Source: Pseudomonas sp. PH1b
Lineage (GTDB): Bacteria > Pseudomonadota > Gammaproteobacteria > Pseudomonadales > Pseudomonadaceae
Reading direction: 5' to 3'
DNA length: 64,000 bases
Assembly (NCBI RefSeq): GCF_000633395.1
Contig: NZ_AYMU01000016.1
Coordinates: 1 to 64,000 of the forward strand
The notes under the pieces are model-generated. The model did not search any database, was not told the origin of the DNA, and worked only from the letters and a program-made list of their open reading frames with translations. The translations under genes and the position numbers were made by a program. Below are positions 25,591-34,209 of the stretch, piece by piece; position 1 is the first letter of the stretch; every line of letters begins with the position of its first letter.

Positions 25591-26940
25591 CTATTGCTTG
25601 AGCGGATCGGGCAGGGCGGCGCCGCTGCCCAGCTTGTTCAGCAGGAACAGGTAGACCAGCCCGGCGAGAATCCAGATGGCCCCGAGTTTCTGCGCGTCCA
25701 CGCCCATGTTGTACATGATGGCGCTGACGATCACGAAGCCGATCACCGGGCAGATCAGGTGACGCACCACCTGGCCGGATTTCTGCCGGCGCCAGTAGAA
25801 GTTGATCACGGTGATGTGCAGCAGCATGAAGCCGCTCAGGGCGCCGAAGTTGACCAGTGAGGTCAGGGTGTCCACCGAGTTGATGAACAGGTAGCAGATC
25901 AGCAGCGACAGCACCGCCACCAGGTAGATGCTGATGTGCGGGGTGTTGTGCTTGGGGTGGACCTTGGCCAGCACCTTGGGCAGCTTGCCGTCGCGGGCCA
26001 TGCCGAACAGCAGGCGCGACACCGCGGCCTGCGAGGTGATGGCCACCGCCACGCCCCAGGCCAGTGCCGTGGCCACCCCGGTGAGGGTTGCCAGCCAGCT
26101 GCCGGCGGCCAGTTCGGCGATCTCGTAGAAGGCGGTGTCGGCGGACTTGAAGCCCATGCCGGCGGCCAGGTCAGTGGCGATCCAGGTCTGCACCACGAAG
26201 ATCGCGCCCATCACCACCAGGGTGATCAGCGCGGCGCGGCCGACGCTGCGGCCCGGGTCGCCCTTGACCTCTTCGGCGAGCGTGGAGATGGCATCGAAGC
26301 CGAGGAACGACAGCACCGCGATCGACACACCCTGCATCAGCATGCCGAAGTGGAAATTCTCCGGGCTGTACAGCGGCGCCAGGGTCAGTTGGCCGTTGCC
26401 GGCGCCACCGTGCAGGGCATTCCAGGCGTAGAACAGGAAGATCCCCAGGACCACCAGTTGCGCCAGCAGGAACAGGATGTTCATCCGCGCGGTGAAGGTG
26501 ATGCCCCGCAGGTTGACGAAGGTCGCGCTGACCAGGAACGCCAGGATGAAACCGACCTTGGGCACTTCCGGGTACAGGTGGTTGAGGGCCATGGCCGCGT
26601 AGACATAGAGCAGCGGCGGGATCAGCAGGTAGTCCAGGAGCATCAGCCAGCCGGCGAGAAAACCGACATGGGGGTTGAGGCCGCGCTGGGCATAGGAATA
26701 GACCGAACCGGCGATGGGGAAGGCCCGGGCCATGGCGCCATAGCTCAGGGCGGTGAAGACCATCGCCACCATGCCGATGATGTAGGCCAGGGGCACCATG
26801 CCCGGGGCTTCCTGGTTGACGTAGCCGTAGACCCCGAACGGGGCGATGGGGATCATGAAAATCATCCCGTAGACCACCAGGTCACGCAGGCTCAGCCCAC
26901 GCTTGAGTTCCTGTTTGTAGCCGAATTCTTCAATCTCCAT
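25591..26940 (-). CDS. APC-superfamily amino acid/amine permease
   Basis: A 449-residue inner-membrane permease with about twelve hydrophobic segments, starting MEIEEFGYKQELKRGLSLRD. It carries the APC signature in helix 1 (GMIFMIPIAPFGVYG) and a FLGFDAISTLAEEVKGDPGR motif typical of the family near the middle. It resembles PuuP/YcjJ-like putrescine and amino-acid importers. Lying inside the catabolic operon, it is the likely entry route for the pathway substrate. The gene ends 173 bases before the AruF-like gene. The substrate cannot be fixed from sequence alone. Confidence 0.87.
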   Translation of the reverse strand: MEIEEFGYKQELKRGLSLRDLVVYGMIFMIPIAPFGVYGYVNQEAPGMVPLAYIIGMVAMVFTALSYGAMARAFPIAGSVYSYAQRGLNPHVGFLAGWLMLLDYLLIPPLLYVYAAMALNHLYPEVPKVGFILAFLVSATFVNLRGITFTARMNILFLLAQLVVLGIFLFYAWNALHGGAGNGQLTLAPLYSPENFHFGMLMQGVSIAVLSFLGFDAISTLAEEVKGDPGRSVGRAALITLVVMGAIFVVQTWIATDLAAGMGFKSADTAFYEIAELAAGSWLATLTGVATALAWGVAVAITSQAAVSRLLFGMARDGKLPKVLAKVHPKHNTPHISIYLVAVLSLLICYLFINSVDTLTSLVNFGALSGFMLLHITVINFYWRRQKSGQVVRHLICPVIGFVIVSAIMYNMGVDAQKLGAIWILAGLVYLFLLNKLGSGAALPDPLKQ

Positions 26941-27156
26941 GAAGCTGTTCTCCTTGAGCCTGTGTTAGTGGGTAAAGGCGTGGCCTTGGGGGTCGTCATT
27001 GACACCGCGGGCCGCGCTTTCGTGTTTGAACCTGGCAGGGTTTAAAGACACACCACAGCGGTTTTTCTAGTTGTTGTACCGGTCCTGCAAACAGCTTTTC
27101 TGGCGCGCCGGGTGAGTCCTTCGGGGCGCGCCGGTGAAACCTTCCTGCACCAGCGG

Positions 27157-27909
27157 CTACAGCAGCGGCGCCAGTGTATCGCTCCAGTGCTGCACTGCCT
27201 CCTGGGTGCGCAGCAGATCGTTGCGTACCTCGATCAGCACCGACGCCAGGCCACGGGCATCACCGTGCACCGGCACGGTCATGTCGCTCAGCGGGTCGAT
27301 CTCGTAGGGCTGGTTGCCGGCGACCTTGATCGGCAGGCTCCACAGCCCTTCGAGGATTCGCGCCGCGTAGTCGGTGGCGCTGCCATACAGCACGCCGACC
27401 TCCAGCGAACGCGGCTGGCCGTAGTAGATCGGGGTGAAGCTGTGGATCCCCACCACCCGCACTTCGCGGCCCTGGGCCAGGCGCCGGTCGATGATGCGTT
27501 GCAGGCGCTGGTGGAACGGGGTGAACAGCTGCTGGCGGCGGTACTCGCGGGTGGCCTCGTCCAGTTGCTGGTTGCCCGGCACCTGATAGATCTCGCTTTG
27601 CAGCGGGATGCTGTCGGGGGCATGCCGCGGGCGGTTGAGGTCGATCAGCAGGCGCGAGTAGTTGGCCGCGATCAGCGTCGCGCCCAGGGCCTGGGACAGG
27701 CTTTGGGCCAGTTCCAGGGCGCCCGGGTCCCAGGCGATGTGCTCGCGCGCCGCCACCGGGTCCAGGCCCAGGTCGTGCAGGGCCGGAGGAATGTAGTGGC
27801 TGGCGTGTTCGCACACCAGAATCAGCGGATGCTCGGAGTCTTCCCGGAACAGGCGATAGGCCGGCTCGGAATACAACCCCAGCTCGGCGGATTTAGTACA
27901 GGTGTCCAT
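27157..27909 (-). CDS. N-formylglutamate amidohydrolase family protein
   Basis: 250 residues of the HutG-like N-formylglutamate amidohydrolase family. The N-terminal metal-site region is PLILVCEHASHYIP, followed by AREHIAWDPGALELAQ, the YSRLLIDLNRP motif and VGIHSFTPIYYG. The C-terminus has VLIEVRNDLL. It should hydrolyse an N-formyl- or similar N-acyl-amino acid. No other hut gene is nearby, so histidine breakdown is unlikely to be its role. The start is taken as ATG 27909, overlapping the end of the GS-like gene by 17 bases; GTG 27918 is an alternative. The overlap indicates coupling. Confidence 0.83.
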   Translation of the reverse strand: MDTCTKSAELGLYSEPAYRLFREDSEHPLILVCEHASHYIPPALHDLGLDPVAAREHIAWDPGALELAQSLSQALGATLIAANYSRLLIDLNRPRHAPDSIPLQSEIYQVPGNQQLDEATREYRRQQLFTPFHQRLQRIIDRRLAQGREVRVVGIHSFTPIYYGQPRSLEVGVLYGSATDYAARILEGLWSLPIKVAGNQPYEIDPLSDMTVPVHGDARGLASVLIEVRNDLLRTQEAVQHWSDTLAPLL

Positions 27910-29248
27910 AGTGCTCACAGAGTTGGGCAGCGTTCAGGTGTTGGGTCAGGGACACTTCCTTTTGTTTGACGGCGAAATAAGTGGCCAGCAGCGCTGCCGG
28001 CAAGAGCTGCAGCAACTCCGTGTTGCTGCGCAGGCATTCCAGGGCCTGGGGCAGGGTCCCGGGCAGCGGCACGATGCCGCTGGCCCGGCGCTGTTCGGCG
28101 CTGAGCTCATCGGGGACCTTGTCGGTCACCGCGTTGAGCGCCAGCTTCTGCTCGATGCCCAGGCGTCCGGCCATCAGGATCACCGCCATGGCCAGGTGCG
28201 GCGAGGCGGTGGCGTCCAGGGCGCGGAACTCCAGGTTGTACTGCGGCGCCGCGGGCTTGCCACCGATGGTCACGGTGGGGCAGATGCGCAGCGAGGCTTC
28301 GCGGTTGCGCAGGCCCAGGCACGCGTAGGAGGCGCTCCAGTGATGGGGCTGCAGGCGCTGGTAGGAGATCGGCGTGGGCGCGGTGAAGGCGCACAGCGCC
28401 GGCAGGTGCTTGAGCACCCCGGCGGCCCAGTGCTGGCCGAGGTTCGACAGGTCGTCGCCGCTCACCGCGTGGGCGTCGTAGAGCAGCGGTTCGCCTTCCA
28501 GGTCCTGCAGGCTCAGGTGCAGGTGCACGCCGTTGCACACTGCGTTCTCGGCGGTCTTGGGCGCGAAGCTGACCCGGTGCCCGGCTTGCCGGGCGATTTC
28601 CCGGGTGATCTCGCGCACGTTCACCGCCCGATCGGCGGCGGCCAGGCCCTGGGTCGGCCGGCAGGTGATTTCGTACTGCTGCTTGCCGTACTCGGGGAGG
28701 AACATTTCCGGCTCGACCCCGGCGGCCCGCAAGGCGGCCAGCAGCCAGCCACCGAAGGCCGCGCCCTGGCGCTGGGCCTCCAGGGAAAAGGCCAGGTGTT
28801 CGGTTGGCTGGCTGCCGCTGTCGAGGTTGAATTCGTGTTCGAAGGCCGCAGTGACCTGGATCCCCAGCTCGCGGTAGCGCTCCACCTCGGCGCGCAGCAA
28901 GGTGCGCGGGCAGGCGGCCCAGGGCTGGCCATCGGTCTCGCAGATATCGGCGTGGATGAAGTCCAGCGCTGGCGCCGAGGCATCCGGGCCCGCGCCGACA
29001 CTGACCCGGCTGTCGAGGTCGGGGATCAGCCGCAGGTCGCCATAGGCCCCCCAGGGGTTGTCCTCGGCGATCAGGTCCTGGGGGGTCAGGGCACTGTTGG
29101 CCGGCACCCAGCCGCAGCCGCCGAGCCGATAGCGCTCCAGCTCATCACTGGGAAACGAGCGCCCGCGGGTCACCCCGATCAGGTCGGTGGTGACAATGCT
29201 GGTCATCGCCACCGGTGTCAGGGCCTCGATGCCCTGGCCGCGGCTCAC
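27893..29248 (-). CDS. Glutamine-synthetase-like ligase (gamma-glutamyl-amine synthetase class)
   Basis: A 451-residue member of the glutamine synthetase superfamily, of the length seen in PuuA/SpuI-type gamma-glutamylamine synthetases rather than GlnA. Motifs are DLIGVTRGRSFP near the N-terminus, FEHEFNLD (metal Glu), GVHLHLSLQD (metal His), and the substrate-binding NREASLRICPTVTIGG with FRALDATASPHLAMA. It probably joins glutamate to an amine taken up by the permease. The GTG at 29248 is preferred: it overlaps the isochorismatase stop (GTGA), has a GGGAG site, and restores family N-terminal length. ATG 29206 is the alternative. Confidence 0.82.
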   Translation of the reverse strand: MSRGQGIEALTPVAMTSIVTTDLIGVTRGRSFPSDELERYRLGGCGWVPANSALTPQDLIAEDNPWGAYGDLRLIPDLDSRVSVGAGPDASAPALDFIHADICETDGQPWAACPRTLLRAEVERYRELGIQVTAAFEHEFNLDSGSQPTEHLAFSLEAQRQGAAFGGWLLAALRAAGVEPEMFLPEYGKQQYEITCRPTQGLAAADRAVNVREITREIARQAGHRVSFAPKTAENAVCNGVHLHLSLQDLEGEPLLYDAHAVSGDDLSNLGQHWAAGVLKHLPALCAFTAPTPISYQRLQPHHWSASYACLGLRNREASLRICPTVTIGGKPAAPQYNLEFRALDATASPHLAMAVILMAGRLGIEQKLALNAVTDKVPDELSAEQRRASGIVPLPGTLPQALECLRSNTELLQLLPAALLATYFAVKQKEVSLTQHLNAAQLCEHYGHLY

Positions 29249-29889
29249 CCGCGGATCTCCCGCAGGCGGCCGAGCACGGTGGCGGTGTCGGTGATCCAGC
29301 AGTAGCCCTTGATGGCGTTGAGGCAGGCCTGGTGCCGGGTGTCGCCGTAGGTGGCGCAGGCATCTTCCACCAGGGTCACCAGGTAGCCCCGGTCGGCGGC
29401 GTCGCGCACCGCCATGTCCACGCACTGGTCGGTGACTATCCCGGCAATGATCAGGTGACGGGTTTCCAGGTTGCGCAGCACGTAGTCGATGTTGGTGGAG
29501 TTGAACACCCCTGACGAGGTCTTGGGCAGCACGATCTCGTTTTCCACCGGCGTCAGCTCATCGATGATCGCCGCCTGGGGGCTGCCCTTGGGCAAATGCA
29601 TGTCCGACAGCTTGTGGTCCAGGGAGCGGTCGCGGCCGTCGGCGGTGAGGCTTTCGATCAGGGTGTGCAGCACGTTCTGCCGGGCTTCACGCACCGCCGC
29701 CAGGAGCTTTTGCTGATTGGGAATCACCACCTCCCGGGCGCGCTTGAGAAATGCCTCGCCCTCGGGGCCTTGCAGGTGCGGGTCGAACTGCGGTTCGAGC
29801 CAGGCGCGCTGCATGTCCACCAGCAGCAGCGCGGTGTGATCGACGACGAAGGGCAAGTCCCGGGGCGAACGATGGGGCAGGCTGAACAT
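29245..29889 (-). CDS. Isochorismatase-family cysteine hydrolase
   Basis: A 214-residue amidase-like hydrolase with the full catalytic triad of the family: Asp25 (LLLVDMQ), Lys123 (LPKTSSGVF) and Cys156 (IVTDQCVDMAV). Members with Cys are amidases or ureidohydrolases such as nicotinamidase and N-carbamoylsarcosine amidase, not true isochorismatases. No siderophore gene is nearby, which agrees with an amidase role. It sits between the RpiR regulator gene (2-base gap) and the GS-like gene (4-base overlap). It may release an amine or amino acid from an amide for the downstream ligase. Confidence 0.85.
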   Translation of the reverse strand: MFSLPHRSPRDLPFVVDHTALLLVDMQRAWLEPQFDPHLQGPEGEAFLKRAREVVIPNQQKLLAAVREARQNVLHTLIESLTADGRDRSLDHKLSDMHLPKGSPQAAIIDELTPVENEIVLPKTSSGVFNSTNIDYVLRNLETRHLIIAGIVTDQCVDMAVRDAADRGYLVTLVEDACATYGDTRHQACLNAIKGYCWITDTATVLGRLREIRG

Positions 29890-29891
29890 CC

Positions 29892-30746
29892 TTATTTTTC
29901 CTCCAGCACGTGGGTAGCGAATTCCGCCCGCAGGGCATCGACACCCTCCAGGCGCTGATCAAGATGGGTACTGCGCGGGGTCAGGCAGGCAATCAATGCC
30001 TCGACCTGGGCCAGCGCCGGCACCAGGGTGTCGAATGGCGACAGGGATTCCACCGGGGCACTGATGATCAGGTCCGCCAGTTCCCGCAGCGGCGAGGCGT
30101 AGATATCGGTGAAAAGCACCACCCGGGCATTGCGCGCCTTGACGGCGCTGGCCACCCGCAGGGCCTGGGACTGATAGCGGCGGTAGTCGAACAGCAGCAC
30201 CACGTCCTGGCGTTGCACATCGAACAGGCGGTCCGGCAGTTGCGCGTTGTCTTCAAGGAAGAAACAGCCCGGGCGCATCAGCCGCAGGTGGTTAAGCAGG
30301 TAATGGGCGAGGAAGCTGCTGAAACGTCCGCCGAAGCAGTAGAGCTGATGGCGGCTGTCGAGCAGCCAGTCCATGAGCACGCGGATGTCTTCGGGCTGGG
30401 TCAGGGCCTGGGTGTCTTGCAGTGCGCGCTGGCTGTCGGCCAGGTAGCGGCCCCAGGTGTCGCCCTGGGCCACTTGGGCGCGGGGGTGCAACAGGGTGCT
30501 GGGGGACCGCAGGCGGTCGTCCATGTCACTGAGCAGGGCTTCCTGGAATTCGCCGTAGCCGCTGAACCCGAGCTTTTTCACCAGGCGGACGATGGTCGGG
30601 TCGCTGACCCCGGCGTGTTCTGCCAGGCGTGACATTGGGCCCAGGCCATTGCGTGGGTAATGGTCGAGCAGGGCGCGCACCACCTTGCGCTCGGAGGGCG
30701 TGAGCTCGAGGGCGGGGTCGGTGATCAGGTCTCGTAGAGAGGGCAT
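29892..30746 (-). CDS. RpiR/MurR-type transcriptional regulator
   Basis: 284 residues. The N-terminal HTH_6 domain (about 1-80) has SRLAEHAGVSDPTIVRLVKKLGFSGYGEF. The C-terminal SIS domain (about 125-260) has the CFGGRFSSFLAHYL phosphosugar-like pocket and VVLFTDIYASPL. It is the first gene of the minus-strand operon, 2 bases before the amidase gene, so it most likely autoregulates the set. RpiR proteins usually sense phosphosugars, but copies linked to amino-acid and hydantoin catabolism are known. The inducer is unknown here. Confidence 0.87.
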   Translation of the reverse strand: MPSLRDLITDPALELTPSERKVVRALLDHYPRNGLGPMSRLAEHAGVSDPTIVRLVKKLGFSGYGEFQEALLSDMDDRLRSPSTLLHPRAQVAQGDTWGRYLADSQRALQDTQALTQPEDIRVLMDWLLDSRHQLYCFGGRFSSFLAHYLLNHLRLMRPGCFFLEDNAQLPDRLFDVQRQDVVLLFDYRRYQSQALRVASAVKARNARVVLFTDIYASPLRELADLIISAPVESLSPFDTLVPALAQVEALIACLTPRSTHLDQRLEGVDALRAEFATHVLEEK

Positions 30747-31166
30747 CGGGGCGCCTTGGACACGGGATGTCGTTTTTATTTCATAAAATGTCTAAATGAT
30801 ATTTATGTAATGGATGCTACATGTCTAGTGAATTTTGCATTAGTGGCGAAATGCCTTGAGGTGGGGGCGTTTTTTGGCGGGAAAGGGGGGTAGAAGGTGT
30901 AGCGCGGGACTTGTGTTGGCTTGGCCTGCGTTCGGCCTCCTGCCGGGGCAAAGCGTTTTGCCTCGTTTGCGCTGTTCAACAGTGAGCCGCTGTAACAGCG
31001 CACCCCAAGTAGCCCTGACCGCAGCACCGGCCAAACCCCGCCCACCGGCCGCGAGATTCAGGTTCTAGCCACCGGTGCCTCGGCCAACCGAGCGGCAGGC
31101 AGCAATTTCCCGTGCCCGACCAGCAGGCGCCCCCGCCCCCAGAGCGCCGCCATTTGCTCCCTTGGC
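30747..31166. other. Intergenic region with no supported gene
   Basis: About 420 bases between two minus-strand operons. The part next to the RpiR gene (30770-30840) is AT-rich (TTTATTTCATAAAATG…), consistent with its promoter. The rest is GC-rich and has short open frames on both strands with no recognisable protein, so nothing is called. Confidence 0.5.
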
Positions 31167-31994
31167 TCAAGGCACCAGGCGCGCCTCTCCCACCTGCGCT
31201 GCCTCGGCACTCAAGCCGAACTGCTGCAGAATCCGCGCAATCTCCCCCGATGCATGCAGGGCTTGGATATTGGCGCTCAAGGCCTCTCCCAGGGCGCTGT
31301 TGCGCTGGCTGTAGGGAAACGCCACCTGCCCCGGTTGCAAGGTCGCCTGGACCCGCGCATCGGCCTCGGCAACTTTCACCACCTGCCCGGGATAGGCGCC
31401 CTTGCCCTGGGAGGCCATCGCCACGGCGTAGCTGTCGACCGCCGCTTCGAGGCGCCCAGCCATCAGGTCCTGGGCCATGGCCACCGGGTTCGGGTAGAGC
31501 ACCAACTGGCTGCCCAGGAGTTTCTGCAGGTCGGCCTGCCACAGGTAGCCCTGCACCGTGCCAACACGCTTGCCCTCCAGTTGCGCCGGGGTGCTCAGGC
31601 CCTGGGCCGAGATGATGCCCATCATGTCCAGGTACAGCGGCGCCGACAGCCCCAGCACCTTGTTGCGCGCTGCGGTGCGGTACCAGTCGCCGATGGCCAC
31701 GTCGGCCCGCCGGGCGATCACCGACTGGATCACCGCCGCCGGGTCCACCACCGTGGCCTTGATCTGCAGGCATTCGCGGGCGGCAATCAGCTTGATGATC
31801 TCGCCATCGACCCCGCTGAGCTGGTTGTCAGGCCCGGGGATGGAGTAGGGCGGGAACACCCAGGCGGCCACGCTGAGCACGCCGGGGGTCAGGGTCTCGA
31901 AGCGGTGGGCGGGTTCGCAGGTGGCCGCCGAGGCGCCGTTGCCGATGAGCAGCAGGACGCAGAGTGCCAAGAACTGTTTGAGCGTGCGGGTCAT
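31167..31994 (-). CDS. Polar amino-acid-type ABC substrate-binding protein
   Basis: 275 residues with a signal peptide (MTRTLKQFLALCVLLLIGNGA…, about 1-23) and a solute-binding family 3 fold: AAWVFPPYSIPGPDNQLSGVDGEI at the N-terminus, IARRADVAIGDWYRT, KRVGTVQGYLW and RLEAAVDSYAVAM. The ligand-binding Arg usually found after the hinge is hard to place. It is the last gene of the ABC cassette, 50 bases after the second permease gene. The frame extends far upstream into the permease gene, but ATG 31994 begins a proper signal peptide. The ligand is likely the N-methylated or dipeptide-like substrate of the linked enzymes. Confidence 0.85.
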   Translation of the reverse strand: MTRTLKQFLALCVLLLIGNGASAATCEPAHRFETLTPGVLSVAAWVFPPYSIPGPDNQLSGVDGEIIKLIAARECLQIKATVVDPAAVIQSVIARRADVAIGDWYRTAARNKVLGLSAPLYLDMMGIISAQGLSTPAQLEGKRVGTVQGYLWQADLQKLLGSQLVLYPNPVAMAQDLMAGRLEAAVDSYAVAMASQGKGAYPGQVVKVAEADARVQATLQPGQVAFPYSQRNSALGEALSANIQALHASGEIARILQQFGLSAEAAQVGEARLVP

Positions 31995-32044
31995 GGTTTC
32001 ACCTTGCCTGTCGTGGGTGGGAAAGTGCACGGCCAAAGGCCGCA

Positions 32045-32707
32045 TCAGTGCTGCTGGTGGCGCACCAGCCGGCGCTCCAGGGCCGCCACCAGCAAGGTGG
32101 CGGGGGCGCAGACGGCGGCGTACATCAGCCCGGCCAGGGACAGCACCGGCATGTATTCGAAGGTCGTCGACCCTATGGACGAGGCCCGGCTCACCAGCTC
32201 CGGCAGGGCGATGGTGAAACACAGGGAGGTGGCCTGGAACATCATGATCGAGAAGCCCAGCAACGACGGCAGGGCGACTTTCAGGGCCTGGGGCAGGATC
32301 ACGAAACGCAGGCTGTCCAAGGGCGTCAGGCCCATGACCCCGGCGGCTTCCAGTTGCCCCCGGGGCACCGCCTGCAGGCCGGCGCGGATAATCTCGCTGG
32401 TGTAGGCGCCGGTGCACCAGGCCAGGGCCAGCACCGCCGCCCAGTAGGAGCTGAGGGTCATTCCGGCCGAGGGCAGGCCGAAGTAGAAGAACTGCAAGAG
32501 GATCAGCGCCGGCGCCCCGCGGCCGATCTCCACCACCAGCAGCGCCGGGTAGCGCAGCAGCCGCGAGCGGCTCGAGACGCCGAGGGCCAGCACCAGGCCC
32601 AGGGCAATCCCCAGGCTCAGGCACAGGGCGGTGATCTGCAGTGACAGGACAAACCCCGGCCACAGTTCCGGCAGCCATTGCCGCCACATCTCCAGCACGG
32701 GATTCAT
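32045..32707 (-). CDS. Amino-acid ABC transporter permease (HisM/HisQ family)
   Basis: 220 residues with five or six membrane segments and the inner-membrane permease signature. Its EAA-like loop is GQLEAAGVMGLTPLDSLRFVILPQALK (about 117-143), which docks on the ATPase. The start overlaps the previous permease gene by 4 bases. With the other permease it should form a heterodimeric channel for a polar amino acid or related compound. Confidence 0.88.
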   Translation of the reverse strand: MNPVLEMWRQWLPELWPGFVLSLQITALCLSLGIALGLVLALGVSSRSRLLRYPALLVVEIGRGAPALILLQFFYFGLPSAGMTLSSYWAAVLALAWCTGAYTSEIIRAGLQAVPRGQLEAAGVMGLTPLDSLRFVILPQALKVALPSLLGFSIMMFQATSLCFTIALPELVSRASSIGSTTFEYMPVLSLAGLMYAAVCAPATLLVAALERRLVRHQQH

Positions 32708-33345
32708 GTCGCGCTCCGTTGCCGCAGGCGGCTATCCAGCCAGCGCGAGAACAGCGCCACCGGCAGGCTCAGGACCAGGTACACCAGGGCCGCGGTGGCG
32801 TACACCGCCAGCCCCGAGAAGCTTTTCTGGGACAGTGCGTAGGCCTGGAAGCTGACCTCGGCCACTCCCAGGGTCGAGGCCACGGCGGAGTCCTTGAGCA
32901 GGCCGATGGCGTAGGTGGCGGCGCTGGGAAGCGCCACTTTCACCAGTTGCGGCAGGATCACGTCGAAAAAGCGCTGGCGGCGGCTCAGGTTGAGCACCGT
33001 GGCCGCTTCGAACTGGCCGCGGGGGATCGCCAGCAGGGCGCCGCGATAGACCTCCGACATCTGCGCCGCGGTGATCAGCCCGAGGCCGAGCACTGCGGCG
33101 GCAAAGGGCGAGATCGGCAGCAGTTCGCTGCCCAGGCCGAAGAAGATGAAGAACAGCCAGACAATCGGCGGGATCGAACGCAGGGTGAGGATGATCAGCG
33201 CTGCGCACAGACTCACCAGCGGCAGGCGCGAAAGGCGCAGGGCGCACAGGGCGAACCCGAGGATCAGGCCCATGGCGAAGGCCGCGCCGGTCAGCGCCAG
33301 GGTCCAGGGCACGCCGCGCAGCATCAGCGACAGGTCGGTGAGCAT
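32704..33345 (-). CDS. Amino-acid ABC transporter permease (HisM/HisQ family)
   Basis: 213 residues, polytopic, with the EAA loop GQFEAATVLNLSRRQRFFDVILPQ (about 110-133). The first half has RSIPPIVWLFFIFFGLGSELLP, matching the family's LRGTPLL-type start of the transmembrane core. It shares a 1-base overlap with the ATPase gene and a 4-base overlap with the second permease gene, giving a tightly coupled ATPase–permease–permease–binding protein cassette. Confidence 0.88.
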   Translation of the reverse strand: MLTDLSLMLRGVPWTLALTGAAFAMGLILGFALCALRLSRLPLVSLCAALIILTLRSIPPIVWLFFIFFGLGSELLPISPFAAAVLGLGLITAAQMSEVYRGALLAIPRGQFEAATVLNLSRRQRFFDVILPQLVKVALPSAATYAIGLLKDSAVASTLGVAEVSFQAYALSQKSFSGLAVYATAALVYLVLSLPVALFSRWLDSRLRQRSAT

Positions 33346-34145
33346 CAGCGATTCCTCACGGCCTGGAGGAACTTCACCACCCGTTCGTTCTGCGGGTGGC
33401 GCATCACCGTCTGGCTGGCGCCCTGTTCGATGATCCGCCCCTCGGCCATTACCAGCACCCGGTCGGACACGGTTTCGGCGAAGTGCATCTCATGGGTCAC
33501 GACAATCATCGACATACCGTCGCGGGCCAGTTCCTTCATCACCGCCAGCACCTCCAGGCCCAGTTCCGGGTCGAGGGCCGAGGTCGGTTCATCGAACAGC
33601 ATCAGTTGCGGTTCCAGGGCCAGTGCCCGGGCAATGGCGATGCGCTGTTGCTGGCCACCGGAACAGCGCGCCGGGTAGTGGCCGGCCTTGTCCGCCAGGC
33701 CGACTCGCTCCAGCAGTTGCATGGACACCCGATCGGCTTCGGCGGGGCTGCGGCCCAGGGTGCGGACCTGCGCCAGGCTGACGTTACGCAGCACCGTCAG
33801 GTGCGGAAACAGATTGAACGACTGGAACACCATGCCGATCCGCCGCCGCAGTTGCACCAGCTCGGCGTGCTTGGGCGGGCGCTGGGCGTCGATCTGCAGG
33901 CCGGCCATGCTGATCCGCCCGCTGCTGGGCGGCTCCAGCTGGTTGATGCAGCGCAGCAGGGTGCTCTTGCCCGAGCCGCTGGGGCCGATAATGGCCAGCA
34001 CCTGGCCTTGTTCCATCTCGAAGCTGACCTCGTGCAGGACCTGGTAGGGGCCGAAGTGCTTGCCGATGGCGTGCAGTTGCAGGAAGGGCGGCGCAGTCGC
34101 GGCGGCCACGGAAACAGCGGCGTGGGTCTGCAGGTTCAGGTTCAT
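33345..34145 (-). CDS. Amino-acid ABC transporter ATP-binding protein (HisP/GlnQ family)
   Basis: 266 residues. Walker A is GPSGSGKST, the Q-loop lies in GMVFQSFNLFPHLTVL, the signature is CSGGQQQRIAIARALA (Cys replaces the usual Leu), Walker B is LMLFDEPTSALDPE, and the switch His is in VVTHEMHFAE. The first 25 residues are a non-family extension (MNLNLQTHAAVSV…). The gene is 64 bases downstream of the M24 peptidase gene. It energises uptake through the two permeases below it. Confidence 0.92.
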   Translation of the reverse strand: MNLNLQTHAAVSVAAATAPPFLQLHAIGKHFGPYQVLHEVSFEMEQGQVLAIIGPSGSGKSTLLRCINQLEPPSSGRISMAGLQIDAQRPPKHAELVQLRRRIGMVFQSFNLFPHLTVLRNVSLAQVRTLGRSPAEADRVSMQLLERVGLADKAGHYPARCSGGQQQRIAIARALALEPQLMLFDEPTSALDPELGLEVLAVMKELARDGMSMIVVTHEMHFAETVSDRVLVMAEGRIIEQGASQTVMRHPQNERVVKFLQAVRNR

Positions 34146-34209
34146 GGTGTTCTCCCATTTGGACCGGCCGGAACAAGGTCGACGACCGGGAACGGCGGGT
34201 GCGCCAGTG

